Shown: positions 1 to 10,876 of the stretch, piece by piece | Position numbering within the stretch: the stretch's first letter is position 1 | Layout of the letters: each line of letters starts with the position of its first letter | Position numbers and translations under genes: made by a program | From: Choristoneura fumiferana | Lineage: Eukaryota; Arthropoda; Insecta; Lepidoptera; Tortricidae | Assembly (NCBI RefSeq): GCF_025370935.1 | Contig: NC_133482.1 | Span: 14,387,431-14,451,430 of the forward strand | Reading direction: 5' to 3' | DNA: 64,000 bases | Notes under the pieces: model-generated | Database searches by the model: none | Told to the model about the DNA's origin: nothing | What the model saw: the letters and a program-made list of their open reading frames with translations, nothing else

Positions 1-634
1 CCGGAGCCAAAATGGCAAAAACGGAACCCTTATAGTTTCCCCATGTCTGTCTGTCTGTCAGTCCGCGGCTCTGCTCAGGGACTATTAATGCTAGAAAGAT
101 GTAATTTTGCACGGATATATATGTAAACTATGCCGACAAAATGGTACAATAAATAACAAGTAAAAATATATTTTTAGAGTACCTCCCATACACGTAAAGT
201 GGGGGTTATTTTTTTTTCTCATCCAACCCTATAGTGTGGGGTATCGTTGGATAGGGCTTTTAAAACTATTAGGGTTTGCTAAGACGATTTTTCGATTCAG
301 TGATATATTTGCGAAATATTCAACTTTAAAGTGCAAATTTTCATTAAAATCGAGCGTCCCCCCCCCTCTAAAATCTAAACCGGTGGATGGAAAATTTTAA
401 AAAAATTCAGGTTGGTAGTAAGTATATCAAACTTTCAAGGAAAACTATAACGGCTAAGTTTGCTTGAGAATTATTAGTAGTTTATGAGTAAATAGCAGCC
501 TAAGGTATATAATATACCTAAACTTGGAAGATTCCGTATAAAATACGAAATCCTTAGAAAAATATTACTTATTTTTTTTGTAATGGCCACGGAACCCTAT
601 TTTGGGCGTGTCCGACACGCTCTTGGCCGGTTTT
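1..634 (-). repeat. Long interspersed repeat, GGTTCCGT family, copy 1
   Basis: Reads on the minus strand as the same element found on the plus strand at 54030-54912. Shared landmarks are the 5' segment around GTGTCGGACACGCCC, a GGTTCCGTAGCC block, a CCACCGRTTTAGATTTTA block, and a 3' end with a (GACA)n run followed by GGTTCCGTTTTTGCC. The window begins inside or at the end of the copy. No coding capacity is visible. Non-autonomous and probably lepidopteran-specific; the superfamily is not assigned. Confidence 0.8.
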
Positions 635-1302
635 ATTCTTGTTATAGACAACTTGGAAACTGTACCTAACATGTCAGTTCGGAGCGCGCGACAATATGCC
701 TCAAACCGTCCGGGTTTCTTTTCGACGGACGAAACGCGCTGTGTGTCCACAATTTTTTAACTACAATAAAGAAGAAATACTGAGACGTAAATTAATTTTT
801 ACTCATTCAAATACCATTTATAAAACAATAGCATGTAATCTATTCACAAAATCAAGGTTAAACTTTACGACACTAAAGTATGCACGGACGGTTTGAAGCA
901 TTTTGGTTTTGGATACCATGGTATCGTCGGACTGTTAAGTGGATAATATTCTACCATGTCAACAAAAATATGCTCACGAAAATCATACGGAGTAAACACC
1001 CGAATCAAACACTTGCATCAAATCAATCAGTTCAACAAAGTCAAACTAGTCCAACCACCATCACCAATATACCATCAATATTCCGTATTGATTTTAAAAC
1101 ACCTTGTTATAATTCATCCAAGACAAATCCGTCAAAATTCGAGCGACAAATTTATCGCATGACTATGCTATACGCCCCCGCCAAGAAAAGTTTCCTAACA
1201 AATAAGATCAACAACTTTAAATTTGAAATAGGTAATGTGCGTGAATTTGTCGCGCGCCGGTGTGAGTTTTGCGACGTAACTGGATTTTAGAATACCCTCT
1301 AA
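635..1302. other. AT-rich stretch, no gene recognised
   Basis: A frame open for 136 codons (880-1290, plus) begins with ATG. Its composition is that of AT-rich noncoding DNA and it shows no recognisable motif. No other feature seen. Confidence 0.4.
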
Positions 1303-1317
1303 GGCCGTGCGACACGA

Positions 1318-1404
1318 TTTTAAAGCGGTAAAATATTTTTCTCAAAAATGACCGTAAAAGTTGACATTATTCTTTACATATCAGAAGGTGAAGTGCATAG
1401 TTTA
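1318..1404 (+). repeat. Repeat segment shared with 26569-26640
   Basis: The stretch from TTCTCAAAAATG through GAAGTGCATAGTTTA is the reverse complement of 26570-26635, over about 70 bases with few differences. At the second site it directly abuts a SINE. A small unnamed interspersed repeat. Confidence 0.7.
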
Positions 1405-1433
1405 TGGTCAGCGAAAAATTAAAAAGTTAAAAC

Positions 1434-1482
1434 GATTGCAGGCGCGCTAGCTCGACAATAATGAATTAGCGCGCCTGCAATC
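1434..1482. repeat. Hairpin, 16-bp perfect arms
   Basis: GATTGCAGGCGCGCTA (1434-1449) is the exact reverse complement of 1467-1482, with a 17-base spacer. It is GC-rich in an AT-rich setting. Probably the tips of a tiny palindromic element. Confidence 0.75.
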
Positions 1483-1791
1483 AGTCACATTTTTTTTAAA
1501 GTTAAAAAGGCCATGGCAATATTGGCACAAGTCTTATACATACAGCCAAGTCTAATGGCCGGTATCAGATATTTTGTTGGAACTCCGGACTTTTTCTATT
1601 GGGTCTGAAATAGCTTGTGGTGTTTTCGGTGGAAAAATACACCTGCAGTTAATTTTTTAATGAAAAAAGGCGGGAAAGCATAAGAAAAATATTGGAATAA
1701 AATTAAATTTTACAATATATTTTGAGAAAAAGTTTATTCTATTTCAGAATTATTCACCATTTTTGAGAAAAGCTTTATATTAGTCTCGGCT

Positions 1792-1881
1792 GGAATAGCA
1801 ATTGCTGGCTTCGTATTAGTTAAACGGACTCGCAAGCTCGTCCGTTTAATACTCATACTCAGCCAGCAATTGCCTACTTCC
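1792..1881. repeat. Hairpin with about 38-bp imperfect arms
   Basis: The left arm 1792-1828 contains GCAATTGCTGGCT and TTAAACGGAC. The right arm 1840-1881 carries their reverse complements with small indels. A short palindromic MITE-like repeat. Confidence 0.7.
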
Positions 1882-1949
1882 AGGCCACGACAATAATCTA
1901 CTATCGAATTGCTTTTAGTTATGACAGCCAGTACGATTCAGAAATTCGG

Positions 1950-2224
1950 AAAACTTGAATCTTTAATAACCTAAAGGGTTAAATCGTTAATTACTGACTA
2001 CCGTTCAATAACTGGGCAACTTCCATTAAAAATTAATTCTAGTTACCTGGTATAAACATAGTTCCTTTTAGTATAAGGTGTCAATAACTGGCAACTTTGT
2101 ACTAAAATTAATTCTGGTTGCCTATAAATAGAATTAGTTTTTAGTACATAGGGTGGTCCATTATTAAAAGGTGGTCAGTAATTGACGATTTACCCTATTT
2201 GGGTTATTAAAGATTCAAGTTTTT
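1950..2224. mobile_element. MITE with about 50-bp TIRs and an internal duplication
   Basis: Left end AACTTGAATCTTTAATAACC matches the reverse complement of the right end at 2200-2222. Agreement continues through AAATCGTNAATTACTGAC. The core has two direct copies of a CAATAACTGGCAACTT plus AAAATTAATTCT block (about 2010 and 2087). Non-coding. No clear target duplication found. Confidence 0.75.
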
Positions 2225-2302
2225 ATGAATACGTACTTCGAAAAGTTCAATAAACCGCGATATTGTCATTTAACATCCCAATATTATCTCATAAACATAA
2301 AT

Positions 2303-2387
2303 ATGTTTATCCGTTGCCTAGTATCCAGAGTACAATCTTTGCTTAGTGTGGGACTATGACATCTATTTATTTTATTAGACATACATT
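2303..2387 (+). mobile_element. SINE family A, 5'-truncated copy
   Basis: TTATCCGTTGCCTAGTATCC, a GTACAAnCTTTGCTTAGT block and GGGACTA match the 3' half of the tRNA-derived SINE seen in full at 37838, 52214 and 59846. The tRNA-like head is missing. Confidence 0.75.
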
Positions 2388-2437
2388 GGCGTTAAGATTA
2401 TAACACCCTTCTTCATGCGTTGGGGGTTAAAAGTACT

Positions 2438-2602
2438 GGGTGACACTCTTTCCCGGCCCGGATAACACCGACATGGAAATACCGGCCCTGTTTTTTGTGT
2501 ACACGCCCATAGAAACTGACAGGAGCTTCTATGGGCGTGTACACGAAAAACAGGGTCGGTATTTCCATCCCGGCATTATCCGGGCCGGGAAAGAGTGTTA
2601 CA
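2438..2602. mobile_element. Palindromic TIR element, copy 1
   Basis: The segment is almost wholly an inverted repeat: GGGTGACACTCTTTCCCGG at the left is answered by CCGGGAAAGAGTGTTAC at the right, with arms of about 75 bases meeting at GAAACTGACAGGAGCTTC. The same family is at 49663-49792, where an 8-bp target duplication is present. Open frames on both strands here are by-products of the palindrome. Confidence 0.85.
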
Positions 2603-2802
2603 CATACACTTACGCGATTCATAGTTATTTATCATGGTCAATATCAAATTCATGTCCAGATGATTAAGATAAGAACACATTGACTGCCCTGATTGCCATT
2701 TAACTAAATTTTAAGAAAAATAACTTAAGGTAAGGTTAAACTTGAAAACCTCTGGACCACTCTGTAAGTTTATTGTATTAATGTTCTAAAGATAATTAGG
2801 TA

Positions 2803-2964
2803 CAGTGGTGGAATGAAAAGGTTGACCAGTTTTCAAATAAATTCATTTACACGTTGCAAGCACTTGTTACCTTTTTTAATGGCATCAACAGACCAATATA
2901 TATATAGATAACAGGCAAGTAAAAAACAGACCTTAAGGCGGTCAACCTTTTCATTCCGCGACTG
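2803..2964. mobile_element. Tc1/mariner-type MITE with TA duplication
   Basis: Ends are CAGTGGTGGAATGAAAAGG and the inverse CCTTTTCATTCCGCGACTG, about 26 bases of TIR with two mismatches. TA flanks both sides (2801-2802 and 2965-2966). The CAGT ends and TA duplication are those of the Tc1/mariner superfamily. 162 bp, non-coding. Confidence 0.85.
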
Positions 2965-2966
2965 TA

Positions 2967-3574
2967 CTTTGCTCACCCGCGACCTTATAACAGCTAGGTC
3001 TGTGCAACTAATGTTCATGAAGATTTTCCACTTCCACATTGTAAGATGACACAATCACCCTAACCACTAATATACTGTGCCCATATCCATCTATCTGTTT
3101 AATCGGGTACCTACAATTCAGAGAGTGAGTGAGAGATATAAACTCGAACAAAGGATACCAATATAGATTATTTATTCTCAAATTGAAATTAAAATTCACT
3201 TGCCCTACAATCTGAGGCAGACAAACGATAGCGCGATGTAGAAACGCGCCCCGAAGTTAAAGCGCCATGTAGCGGCAAGTAAATGAATTAAACTATACTT
3301 AACACCATCTATCACCACGATTATTGCACACTACACTGACGCGTTTCAAACTCAACGATTCATCCTCAGAGCTTAGTTTTACGAGTACATCTGGCATAAT
3401 GAACGGTTGTGTTGCTCTGAGGATGAGCTCTGGTTGAGTTCAAAACGGGTCAGTGTAGTGTGGTGGTGATGGTAGTTGGGTTTGTGAGATTTGTGTGATC
3501 TTACAGTGGAGGAGCTGCATGAACACACATTTGTTGCATAGACGTGGCCATCGTAAGGTCGCTGGTGAGCAAAG
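2967..3574. mobile_element. TIR element, 21-bp TIRs, TA flanks
   Basis: CTTTGCTCACCCGCGACCTTA at 2967-2987 matches the reverse complement of 3554-3574 with one mismatch, and TA lies outside both ends. It sits directly against the previous MITE. It holds a second inverted repeat (3305-3371 with 3414-3472, key words CACTACACTGAC and ATCCTCAGAGC), probably a nested MITE. A 57-bp relative with the same tips is at 48583-48639. Confidence 0.75.
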
Positions 3575-3575
3575 T

Positions 3576-5679
3576 AATTATTTATAGTTGTTATTTTTTT
3601 GTATTACCTTTAAATAGATTTTTCACTTCTCATGCTCTTAAAATGTTACTTTAGTCTCTGCATATCGGAACTAAAGCTCCTTTTTTATTCTCTAGGGATT
3701 AAAGTAATATTTTATTAATTTACGTTAGAAGCCCCTAAACAGCCAACACGTTGTTTGTGAATGGCGCATTTTTAGGGTGTGGAAATAACCCCAAAATGAC
3801 AACTGTCCAAAAATATAAAAAAAAACACTATTTAATTTCGCGAAACACAATTAATGATTACGAGTATGAATCTATTCAATTATATTAACAATTAATTAAC
3901 TTTATTATGCATAGTTCAATTAGTTTTAAAATAGTTTTTAATTTTGAAACTGTTGGCTAAATATGCAAGCTTTTAAAGCGTCACTTCATAAATAATGAAA
4001 GAAAAGAAAAAACCACGCAACAATTTTTTTTGCTATTTGAATTTTGAACAGGCCATTAGTCTATTCCCCTTCAGCACCGAAATTTAATCAAGTCGCTCAG
4101 TTTGTTTTTAATTAGAACTTCATAAGGTCGAATTTTGAATGATCGAATTAATTTTTAGAGCTGCTGTGACAAATTGCGAGGTGGGTAGCCATTTTGTGTT
4201 TTTGAACTTTATGGTGTTCAGCTAAGTGGGAACTTTGTAATCTTTTGTTTACTAATTTGTGAGGTACGAACTTTTTCGGCTGAAAATTTTGAGATAAGTT
4301 TTTCAGCGCAGTTTTTTACTTTAAATTAAGATAATAAGGCAGTTCATTTGAACGTAGTAATTAATTTATTTTATCACTAGCTCTTGCCCGCGACTTTATT
4401 TACGAAGAATTCTAACAACTTATTTTTCTTCTTATAGTTATGCATGCGATATATGCAAAATTTCACGGCGATCACTTAAATAGCTAAGGCGTGAAAGCGA
4501 AACAAAAAAACAAACTCAAAGTGAAATGATTTTTTTACGGGTTCGGGATGTAAAATAAGTCAAAAATATCTTTATTCATAATTTTGACTTCGGACAACCC
4601 CTGTTGAGAGAAGTCATCACATTGTTGTCCGTCCGTCCTTCCTTCCGTCTGTCTGTGAAGACCCTTTATCTCGAAAACGCATGGATATGAAATTTAGCAC
4701 GGATTTTGTAATATAAGTGAAAGTACCAGCTAAATAAAAGATCACTTCATACCTCTTATAGAAATCAATTCCAGTTAATCTTCAAACGATTGACAAAAGC
4801 CATCAGAAAAATAAGTCACGCAATTAAAGGTCAAACAAACCGAAATCTAAAATTAACCAAAACAACTGCTAAATCTGCTTTATAATATAAATCTCAAGGG
4901 AATTCCCACAGAAATTGAGTGAAATTCGGACATTTCAATTCAAATGTAAGAGTTATAGTTTAACGCGATAAAACCGAGGCTAAAAGCTATTCGCCAATAA
5001 TTAAATTTACCTGTTTACAATTCGGTTTAAAGATCTTTATTTCTCAAAAGAATAACAATAATTCACTTACTTGAGAAAGAAATATTACATGCATAAACTA
5101 TAATCTAAGCTAGCGAGCGTAAACATTAACACAATCGCAAAATCATAAAAGTTACAATTTGCCGGTAGGATTATAAAAAGTACACAAAACAAATTCCAAA
5201 TTCTATTGTCAAATCTCATTGTGTTCATAATTCTCAAATTATTCGATAAAGCGTCTATTAACAAAGCCTTTGTAGCACCCCTAGTACTAAAATATCGACT
5301 AACTGAACTACCAAAAACAATACGCATTAGGTCGCCAATAAGTCTAGTGGAAAATAGGCATTCATTGTAATAAATCTTCTAAACAGATGTACTGGCTGCC
5401 GATAATAGATTTAACTATAAGCAAAGAGAATCCAACCATGACGGCTACTAAATAGGTTTTAAATTGGCTCCCCAGAACACTGAAGCATTGGAAATATTTT
5501 CAAGTGGTTTTTTTTTAGTTTTTTTTTCGTCGTAGACTAATGAATTGCCTCGTGTCACTGAAAGTTCTTTTTTAGGTGCAGTGCTTTATGAAAATAAATC
5601 TTTTAACGTACAATTTGTTATTTGAGTTGACTTAGAAGTATATCTTCGGATTGGCGGTTTATAAAATTTATTAAAATAA
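3576..5679. other. AT-rich stretch; only decayed repeats seen
   Basis: 4376-4500 resembles a worn Helitron end (CACTAGCTCTTGCCCGCGAC and a GGCGTGAAAGCG block). 4600-4720 has the CTGTCTGTGAAGACCC motif common in lepidopteran repeats. I see no gene; the open frame at 5085-5327 (minus) has no recognisable domain. Confidence 0.45.
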
Positions 5680-5938
5680 AAAAATAAAAATAAATAATCA
5701 TGGGACACTTGACACCAATTGACCTAGTCCCAAACTAAGCAAAGCTTGTACTATGGATACTAGGCAACGGATAAACATACTTATATAGATAAATACATAC
5801 TTAAATACATATTAAACATCCAAGACCCGAGAACAAACATTCGTGTTATTGACACAAATATCTGCCCCGGCCGGGATTCGAACCCAGGACCTCAAGCTTC
5901 GTAGTCAGGTGCTCTAACCACTTAGCCATCCGGTCGTC
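5680..5938 (-). mobile_element. SINE family A, full-length, minus strand
   Basis: On the minus strand the tRNA-like head carries an A box (GGCTAAGTGG) and a B box (GGGTTCGAATCCC). A unique body follows (GAATGTTTGTTCTCGGGTCT, then TTATCCGTTGCCTAGTATCC) and an ATTTATTTTTA-rich tail. This is RNA polymerase III-type SINE architecture; mobilisation would require a LINE elsewhere. Confidence 0.9.
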
Positions 5939-6228
5939 AAACATAAACAATACACACACACACACATATTAAACATGGACGTTATTCTTTTTCATGAATG
6001 TCGCATGAATAAATCGAAGAGGATTAATTTGTTAACACGGTCTTTTGCGAAATAAGCAAAAAATAGTTGAGTGAGAGTGGATAGGCAACTCATTTTGCGG
6101 TTAAAAATATCTGTCACCTCTATGTAACAAGGGGTAATCACATGCGCGTAAACATTTGTACAAAGTACAAAAAATTTCTAGGGTCGCGCGCTTTGATCTA
6201 CGCCAAACGCTGACTTAGATTTGTAAAA

Positions 6229-6610
6229 TGAAATGAAATGAAATGAAATGAAATATTTTATTTGTTAATAGTGGGTTGAAATCAAGGTCTTAGAGTTATA
6301 CAGTCATAAGATCGCCACATTATGCCAACAGACTGGCGTACAAATTTATAATTGAGTGCATTAGTTTTAATGTTATTAATTTTAATCACAGAAGCCAATA
6401 AACATAAACTACTTATCAAAGAACTCACGAACACTATAGAAACTCTTTTCACTTAACCATTGCACTACTACATTTTTAAATGCCTTTATTTTCTTATCTT
6501 TAAAGACATCCGGCAGCTTATTATATATCTTAACTTAAATGACGAATTTCTATTGGGTTCGCGTATGTTGTGAACGATCCAGTTTTAAATTTATCACATT
6601 TCAATGTTGA
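6229..6610 (-). pseudogene. 5'-truncated LINE 3' end, relative of the 46-48.5 kb element
   Basis: Minus-strand codons 6531-6409 read KIYNKLPDVFKDKK and then SFYSVREFFDK before a stop. This matches the C-terminus of the long LINE at 46088 (KIYNSLPS, CFYSVKEYLDR). The 3' tail is the same (TGAAA)n run at 6229-6254. Upstream of 6531 the frame is broken. A dead-on-arrival insertion of the same LINE clade. Confidence 0.85.
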
Positions 6611-6697
6611 TTTACATTGCTGCTTGCCAAATTTACTGTCAAAACGTGGTATGCTTTGGCTAATACGAGTACATTCATTGCTTGTTCGCTTACGTTC

Positions 6698-6863
6698 GCT
6701 GTTTGTATGTTTGTCCGTCTTTCACGTTGAAACAGAGCGACGGATTGACGTGATTTTTGGCATAGAGACAGTTTATGGGTCAGAGAGTGCCATAGGCTAC
6801 TTTTTATCCCGGAAAAATACACAGTTCCCGAGGGAGCCGGACGAAGCCGCGGGCCAAAGCTAG
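6698..6863 (+). mobile_element. Helitron-like element, 5'-truncated
   Basis: Shares GTTTGTCCGTCTTTCACG, a GAGCGACGGATNGACGTGAT block, a CTACTTTTTATCCCGG block and the 3' end GCGAAGCCGCGGGCCAAAGC with CTAG, followed by T, with the complete copy at 63611-63839. The CTAG end next to a GC hairpin is a Helitron hallmark. Confidence 0.75.
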
Positions 6864-7224
6864 TTAAATATAAATTTACGAATGAACTAAATAATCTCAC
6901 AAATTACATTGAAAAATACTACAGTGCATTACAGGGCATTATTGAATGTCGAATGGATTGCACTCGCAAAGCTTAATAGTTTGGTAGCAATGCTGGAGTT
7001 CTGGATTCTTCAGTAGACTTAGTGAATCGTTTCACCTCTGTATTGGAGATTTCAGTGGTCTGTAAAACAACAGTTTTATTGCAACAGCGTTCCTTTTTAG
7101 GGTTCCGAAGACAAATGATAAAAGGGTCATTATTTGAGCATTTGCTCCGTATTATTTTCGTGGGCACATTTTTGCTGTCACGGTAGACGATTCTGTTACT
7201 GTTTCCAGGTTATCTAGTAATTTT
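6864..7224. other. No gene; minor repeat words only
   Basis: 7098-7110 has the TTTAGGGTTCCG motif of the GGTTCCGT repeats. The rest is unremarkable AT-rich sequence. Confidence 0.4.
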
Positions 7225-7227
7225 TTT

Positions 7228-7560
7228 AACCCCCGACACAAAAAGAGGGGGTTCAAGTTTGGCCGCTATGTGTGTGTGTGTGTGTGTGTTTGTGTGTGTG
7301 TAGCTCTTAAACGGGTAGACCAATTTGAATGCGGTTTTTTTATTTGATATCAGGTTTTCTAGCGATGGTTTTTAGACATGTTTCATCAAAATAGGTTTAG
7401 CCGTTTTTGAGATATTGAATTTTGAAGTGACAAAGTCGGCGGTTCCTAACTTTTGGTTGGCTAGGTTATTTTTTAGGTGTCTTGTACTTACAAGACGTCG
7501 AAAAAATATACGAAAATGTCACCAATTCTACATTCCCCAAATTAAAAGTAAATTTCTTTT
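7228..7560 (+). repeat. ACCCCCGAC-type interspersed repeat, copy 1
   Basis: ACCCCCGACACAAAAAGAGG opens a block that recurs at 42655-42888. Shared are AATGCGGTTT, GCGATGGTTNTTAGACATG, GGTTTAGCCGTTTTTGAGAT and AAGTCGGNGGTTC. A (TG)n microsatellite (7268-7300) lies inside. Short pieces recur at 2399-2430 and 27630-27660. Confidence 0.8.
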
Positions 7561-7914
7561 GTCAGTATTTAAATGATCTATTTACCTCTTGAATAGCAAT
7601 AGACAGTTGATTGTTAATGAATGTTCTTGAAAGATGAAGCATTAAAATGATTAAAATTAAATTAAACTTATAATGAATAATTGACATTTAATAATTTCTC
7701 ACTTTGACTTAGATACACATTGATAATATAATAATACTTGTAGTTTTAATAATCTTATTCTTTAATAACTTGTCGACATGAAAAAGAGCAATTAATTCAA
7801 TCATTACAATGCATGACCAGTGTAATTGACTTAATTTCATATAAATCGATTTTGTATTCTTTATCACATGCATGTAATATTTATCAATTAAATTAAACTG
7901 CTATTGTGTAAGAT
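7561..7914. other. AT-rich stretch without a recognised feature
   Basis: Nothing that I can support; no long frame and no repeat signature. Confidence 0.4.
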
Positions 7915-8200
7915 TGGTTTTATGGAATCTTTTTTGTATTTTTTATTTCAATTACAAATTTTTACTTTTACGGTCGCCCGTAAAACCAGAATTGAAAATA
8001 CAAACTGAAATATAGATGCACAGAAAAACCAGAAAACTAAGACCATCACTGGGATGGACCATCAGTGGTGTAGCGGTATAGCACGCGGTACGGATTACCG
8101 AGGACCTGGGTTCGATTCCCAGTGATAGTCTTAGTTTTCTGGTTTTTCTGTGCATCTATATATAATTTCAGTTTGTATTTTCAATTTTGCTATTGTGTAT
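7915..8200. mobile_element. Two SINE family C copies joined head to head
   Basis: The left part (to about 8054) is a minus-strand SINE C: body ACTTTTACGGTCGCCCGT, then AATACAAACTGAAATATAG and CAGAAAAACCAGAAAAC. The right part restarts on the plus strand with a tRNA-like head (A box TGGTGTAGCGGTATAGC, B box GGGTTCGATTCCC) and repeats the tail inverted. The result is an inverted repeat of about 60 bp per arm. This arises by insertion or template switching, not from a tRNA gene. Confidence 0.85.
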
Positions 8201-8216
8201 CCTTAAAGGTCGACCT

Positions 8217-8376
8217 AATGAGGGTTTTCACAGAGGCGAAATAACGCTAGATGGCGTTAGTCTCCCGAAGTCGATTTGACGTTTGACGTTTGCTTGCGAT
8301 TCGACGTCAAACGTCAAACGGATCTCACAATACTAACGCCATCTAGCGATTTTTTGCCTCTGTGAAAACCCTCATT
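8217..8376. mobile_element. Palindromic MITE, 160 bp
   Basis: AATGAGGGTTTTCACAGAGG at the left is answered by CCTCTGTGAAAACCCTCATT at the right. The inner arms CGCTAGATGGCGTTAGT and ACTAACGCCATCTAGCG also pair. The centre is a further palindrome of GACGTTTGACGTTTG words. Non-coding. Confidence 0.85.
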
Positions 8377-8604
8377 GTACTAACATCTTAATATTTTTAT
8401 GTACATGACTTAAACAATAAATAAATAAGGTTTAAGGTTTAAGATTCTTTATTCCCATTAAGAATTTAACAATTCACTTACATGAGAACTTAAAGTTATT
8501 TAATACATTACTATTTTATGGAATGAGCGAAAAAAGAAAAAAAAAAACAAAACAAAAAAGAGTCATTTAACAAAAGTAACAAATATCAAACTCAAAGTCA
8601 CTCA

Positions 8605-8965
8605 AAGGGCTATGGAGAGGGCTATGCTCGGGGTTTCTCTGCGGGATAGAATCAGAAATGATGATATCCGCAGTAGAACTAAGGTTATCGACATAGCTCG
8701 AAGAATTGCGAAACTGAAGTGGCAATGGGCGGGGCACATTGCTCGCAGGACTGATGGCCGATGGGGTCAAAAGGTTCTCGAATGGCGTCCGCGGACCGGG
8801 AGACGAGCTGTCGGTAGGCCTCCAACAAGATGGAGCGACGACCTGGTTAAGATCGCGGAATCGCGGTGGATGCGAAAAGCACAAGACCAGTCTGAGTGGA
8901 GAGCCTTGGGGGAGGCCTATGTCCAGCAGTGGACGTCTTTCGGCTGACATGATGATGATGAACAA
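8605..8965 (+). pseudogene. RTE-type LINE 3' end (C-terminus of endonuclease-reverse transcriptase)
   Basis: Frame 8612-8947 reads ERAMLGVSLRDRIRNDDI, AKLKWQWAGHIARRTDGRWG, KVLEWRPRTGRRAVGRPPTR, then EAYVQQWTSFG and a stop. This is the C-terminus typical of lepidopteran RTE-clade endonuclease-reverse transcriptases. The stop is followed by a (GATGAT) tail. The RT catalytic domain itself is absent, so this is a 5'-truncated copy and the open frame cannot act. Other pieces of the same clade lie at 17519, 24660, 30150, 41890, 43255 and 62480. Confidence 0.9.
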
Positions 8966-9227
8966 ATATCAGCCGATAACTTCTACATAAACAAGGTAAT
9001 TAGTGAGGTGATTCCGGTTCTGCCAGTGAGAAATTCTTTAAACATGGTAATATGGCTCTTAGTGGTTTAAAATTAGAGTCGTTATGATCGCTTCTTTATC
9101 AATCACTGTTTCTTAGTAAAGTACAGGTAACTCACCGAGTAAATAAATCACCAAATAAATGTTTTATGTACGAATGACTATATTGTATTGTAGCTACCTA
9201 CCCACTTTTTATCCGAATATTTACACG

Positions 9228-9492
9228 AATTGGGATAAAGTCCACAACCACCAACCCCTACCAACTTGCTCGCTAATCCTGCCGTGAAGCAGCAATGCTT
9301 GCACTGTTGTGTTTCGGCGTGGAGAGTAAGGCAGCCGGTGAAATTACTGACACTTGAGGTATCCCATCTTAGGCCTCTAGGTTGGCAACGCATCTGCAAT
9401 ACCCCTGGTGTTGCAGATGTTTATGGGCGGTGGTGATCTCTTACCATCAGGAGACCCACATGCTCGTGTGCCATCCAGTCGAATAAAAAAAA
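9228..9492 (+). mobile_element. SINE-like family D, copy 1
   Basis: Shared blocks with 10085, 31240/35787 and 41410 are CTTGCTCGCTAATCCTGCCG, GTGTTTCGGCGTGGAGAG, GGCAGCCGGTGAAATTACTG, CAATACCCCTGGTGTTGCAG and CAGGAGACCCAC. A TCGAATAAAAAAAAA tail ends it. The poly(A)-like 3' end suggests retroposition. It may be a SINE or a LINE 3' region; no tRNA boxes are obvious. Confidence 0.8.
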
Positions 9493-9854
9493 AGTCTATG
9501 TATATATATCAACCGCACTTTTTGCTTTGGAGCTTCAAAATGTGTAATACTTCGGTATCCTAGATACGCAAGACCAAGTCACACTTGCCCGGATCTTGAA
9601 GTATAGAAAGGTAAGGGCAATCTACGGAAAGTGATTGGATTAGCTGTATCTTTCAAACGATGAACTGTCTGTTTGTATTTGGCTTTCCGTAGACCGTATC
9701 AGTGTAAACTTGTGTACTCTGCGCTAGACAGTGAAATTCCTAGGTATATCGTGAAACGCCGCCATTTTATAATATGCCTTATATATCCTTGATCTGTCCT
9801 ATAACATTGGGATACCAGATCATCAAATTCTCTATTACCTCACCAACTGTGCAG

Positions 9855-10014
9855 CATGAAATTTGTGTGTCACCAGCTAGTTTCAAGAGCTTGCCTTAAC
9901 AAAAAAATCGATTTTCAAGCCACGAAATCCACTCATCACGACATAAACCAGCAGTTCTCTGCTTTCCTGAACAAGAAAAATGTCCACAGCCTTACAGCAT
10001 GAACATTGTGTGTC
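9855..10014 (+). repeat. Direct repeat pair, about 33 bp, 140 bp apart
   Basis: CAGCATGAAATTTGTGTGTC with CAGCTAGTTTC near 9853 recurs as CAGCATGAACATTGTGTGTC with CCGCTAGTTTGC near 9997. Origin unknown. Confidence 0.6.
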
Positions 10015-10084
10015 GCCCGCTAGTTTGCATCAAATTAATTCAGCCAAAAATAATCATGCTTCATTATCTTCACCTGAGCCAAAC

Positions 10085-10368
10085 AAACTTGCAGGTAGTA
10101 GGACCTTGTGCAAGGTCCGCCCGGATTGCTACCACCATCTTGCTCGCTAATCCTGCCGTGAAGCAGCAGTGCTTGCATTGTTGTGTTTCGGCGTGGAGAG
10201 TAAGACAGCCGGTGAAATTACTGGCACGTGAGGTATCCCATCTTTGGCTTCTAGGTTGGCAATGCGTTTGCAATACCCCTGGTATTGCAGATGTTTATGG
10301 GCGGTGGTGACATCTTACCATCAGGAGACCCACTTGCTCGTTTGCCTTCCAGTCATATAAAAAAAAAT
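10085..10368 (+). mobile_element. SINE-like family D, copy 2 (full-length)
   Basis: Begins with GCAGGTAGTAGGACCTTGTG, then CCGCCCGGATTGCTACCACC, and continues through the family D blocks to a CAGTCATATAAAAAAAA tail. Less than 600 bases from copy 1 in the same orientation, so possibly a local duplication. Confidence 0.8.
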
Positions 10369-10876
10369 ACTTAATTATGTAAATAATTACCTTGTTCAGA
10401 TCAAAACATTACCTCTATTTTTTAATAGCAAAACTCTTAACTCCCGATTTGCTTTATAAAATTTTCAAGAAGAACTCTTAACTCCAGAATTTCCAGGTTC
10501 AGGTGATTTAAAAAAAAATAGGTCTTAACAATCTGACGGCTAAATTTAACTTAACATTATGTAAAAAAAACTTAGAAAGTCTTCATGCAAAATTTTTGGT
10601 AGTGAAGTTTTTTTGTGCCTCCTGTAAAATTTGATCAGATTGAGTTACGAGGTTTGCGATTTAGGCCGACGTATAGCACAACACTTGTCAACATTCAAGT
10701 GCAGTTGAACATTTGAAGTATGATTTCGTTCCAATTTGTAGGCATATCAAAATATACACTGTAAACAGCTGTATTTATAAAATAATGATCTCTCTATTAG
10801 ATTAGATTTAGATTTGTTGCAAGAAAATCGTTTGTCAAACTGAGGTAGGGCATTGGTGTTTGGGTCATTATGACCT

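Noticed and set aside
880..1290. 136-codon ATG frame on the plus strand
   Set aside because: No domain, low-complexity AT-rich codons and no conserved motif; length is possible by chance in this composition.
2413..2667. Mirror-image open frames on both strands
   Set aside because: By-products of the palindromic element at 2438; the same occurs at 49566-49814 and 55682-56121.
8567..8965. 132-codon minus-strand frame opposite the RTE fragment
   Set aside because: Shadow of the RTE coding strand; the plus frame carries the conserved motifs.
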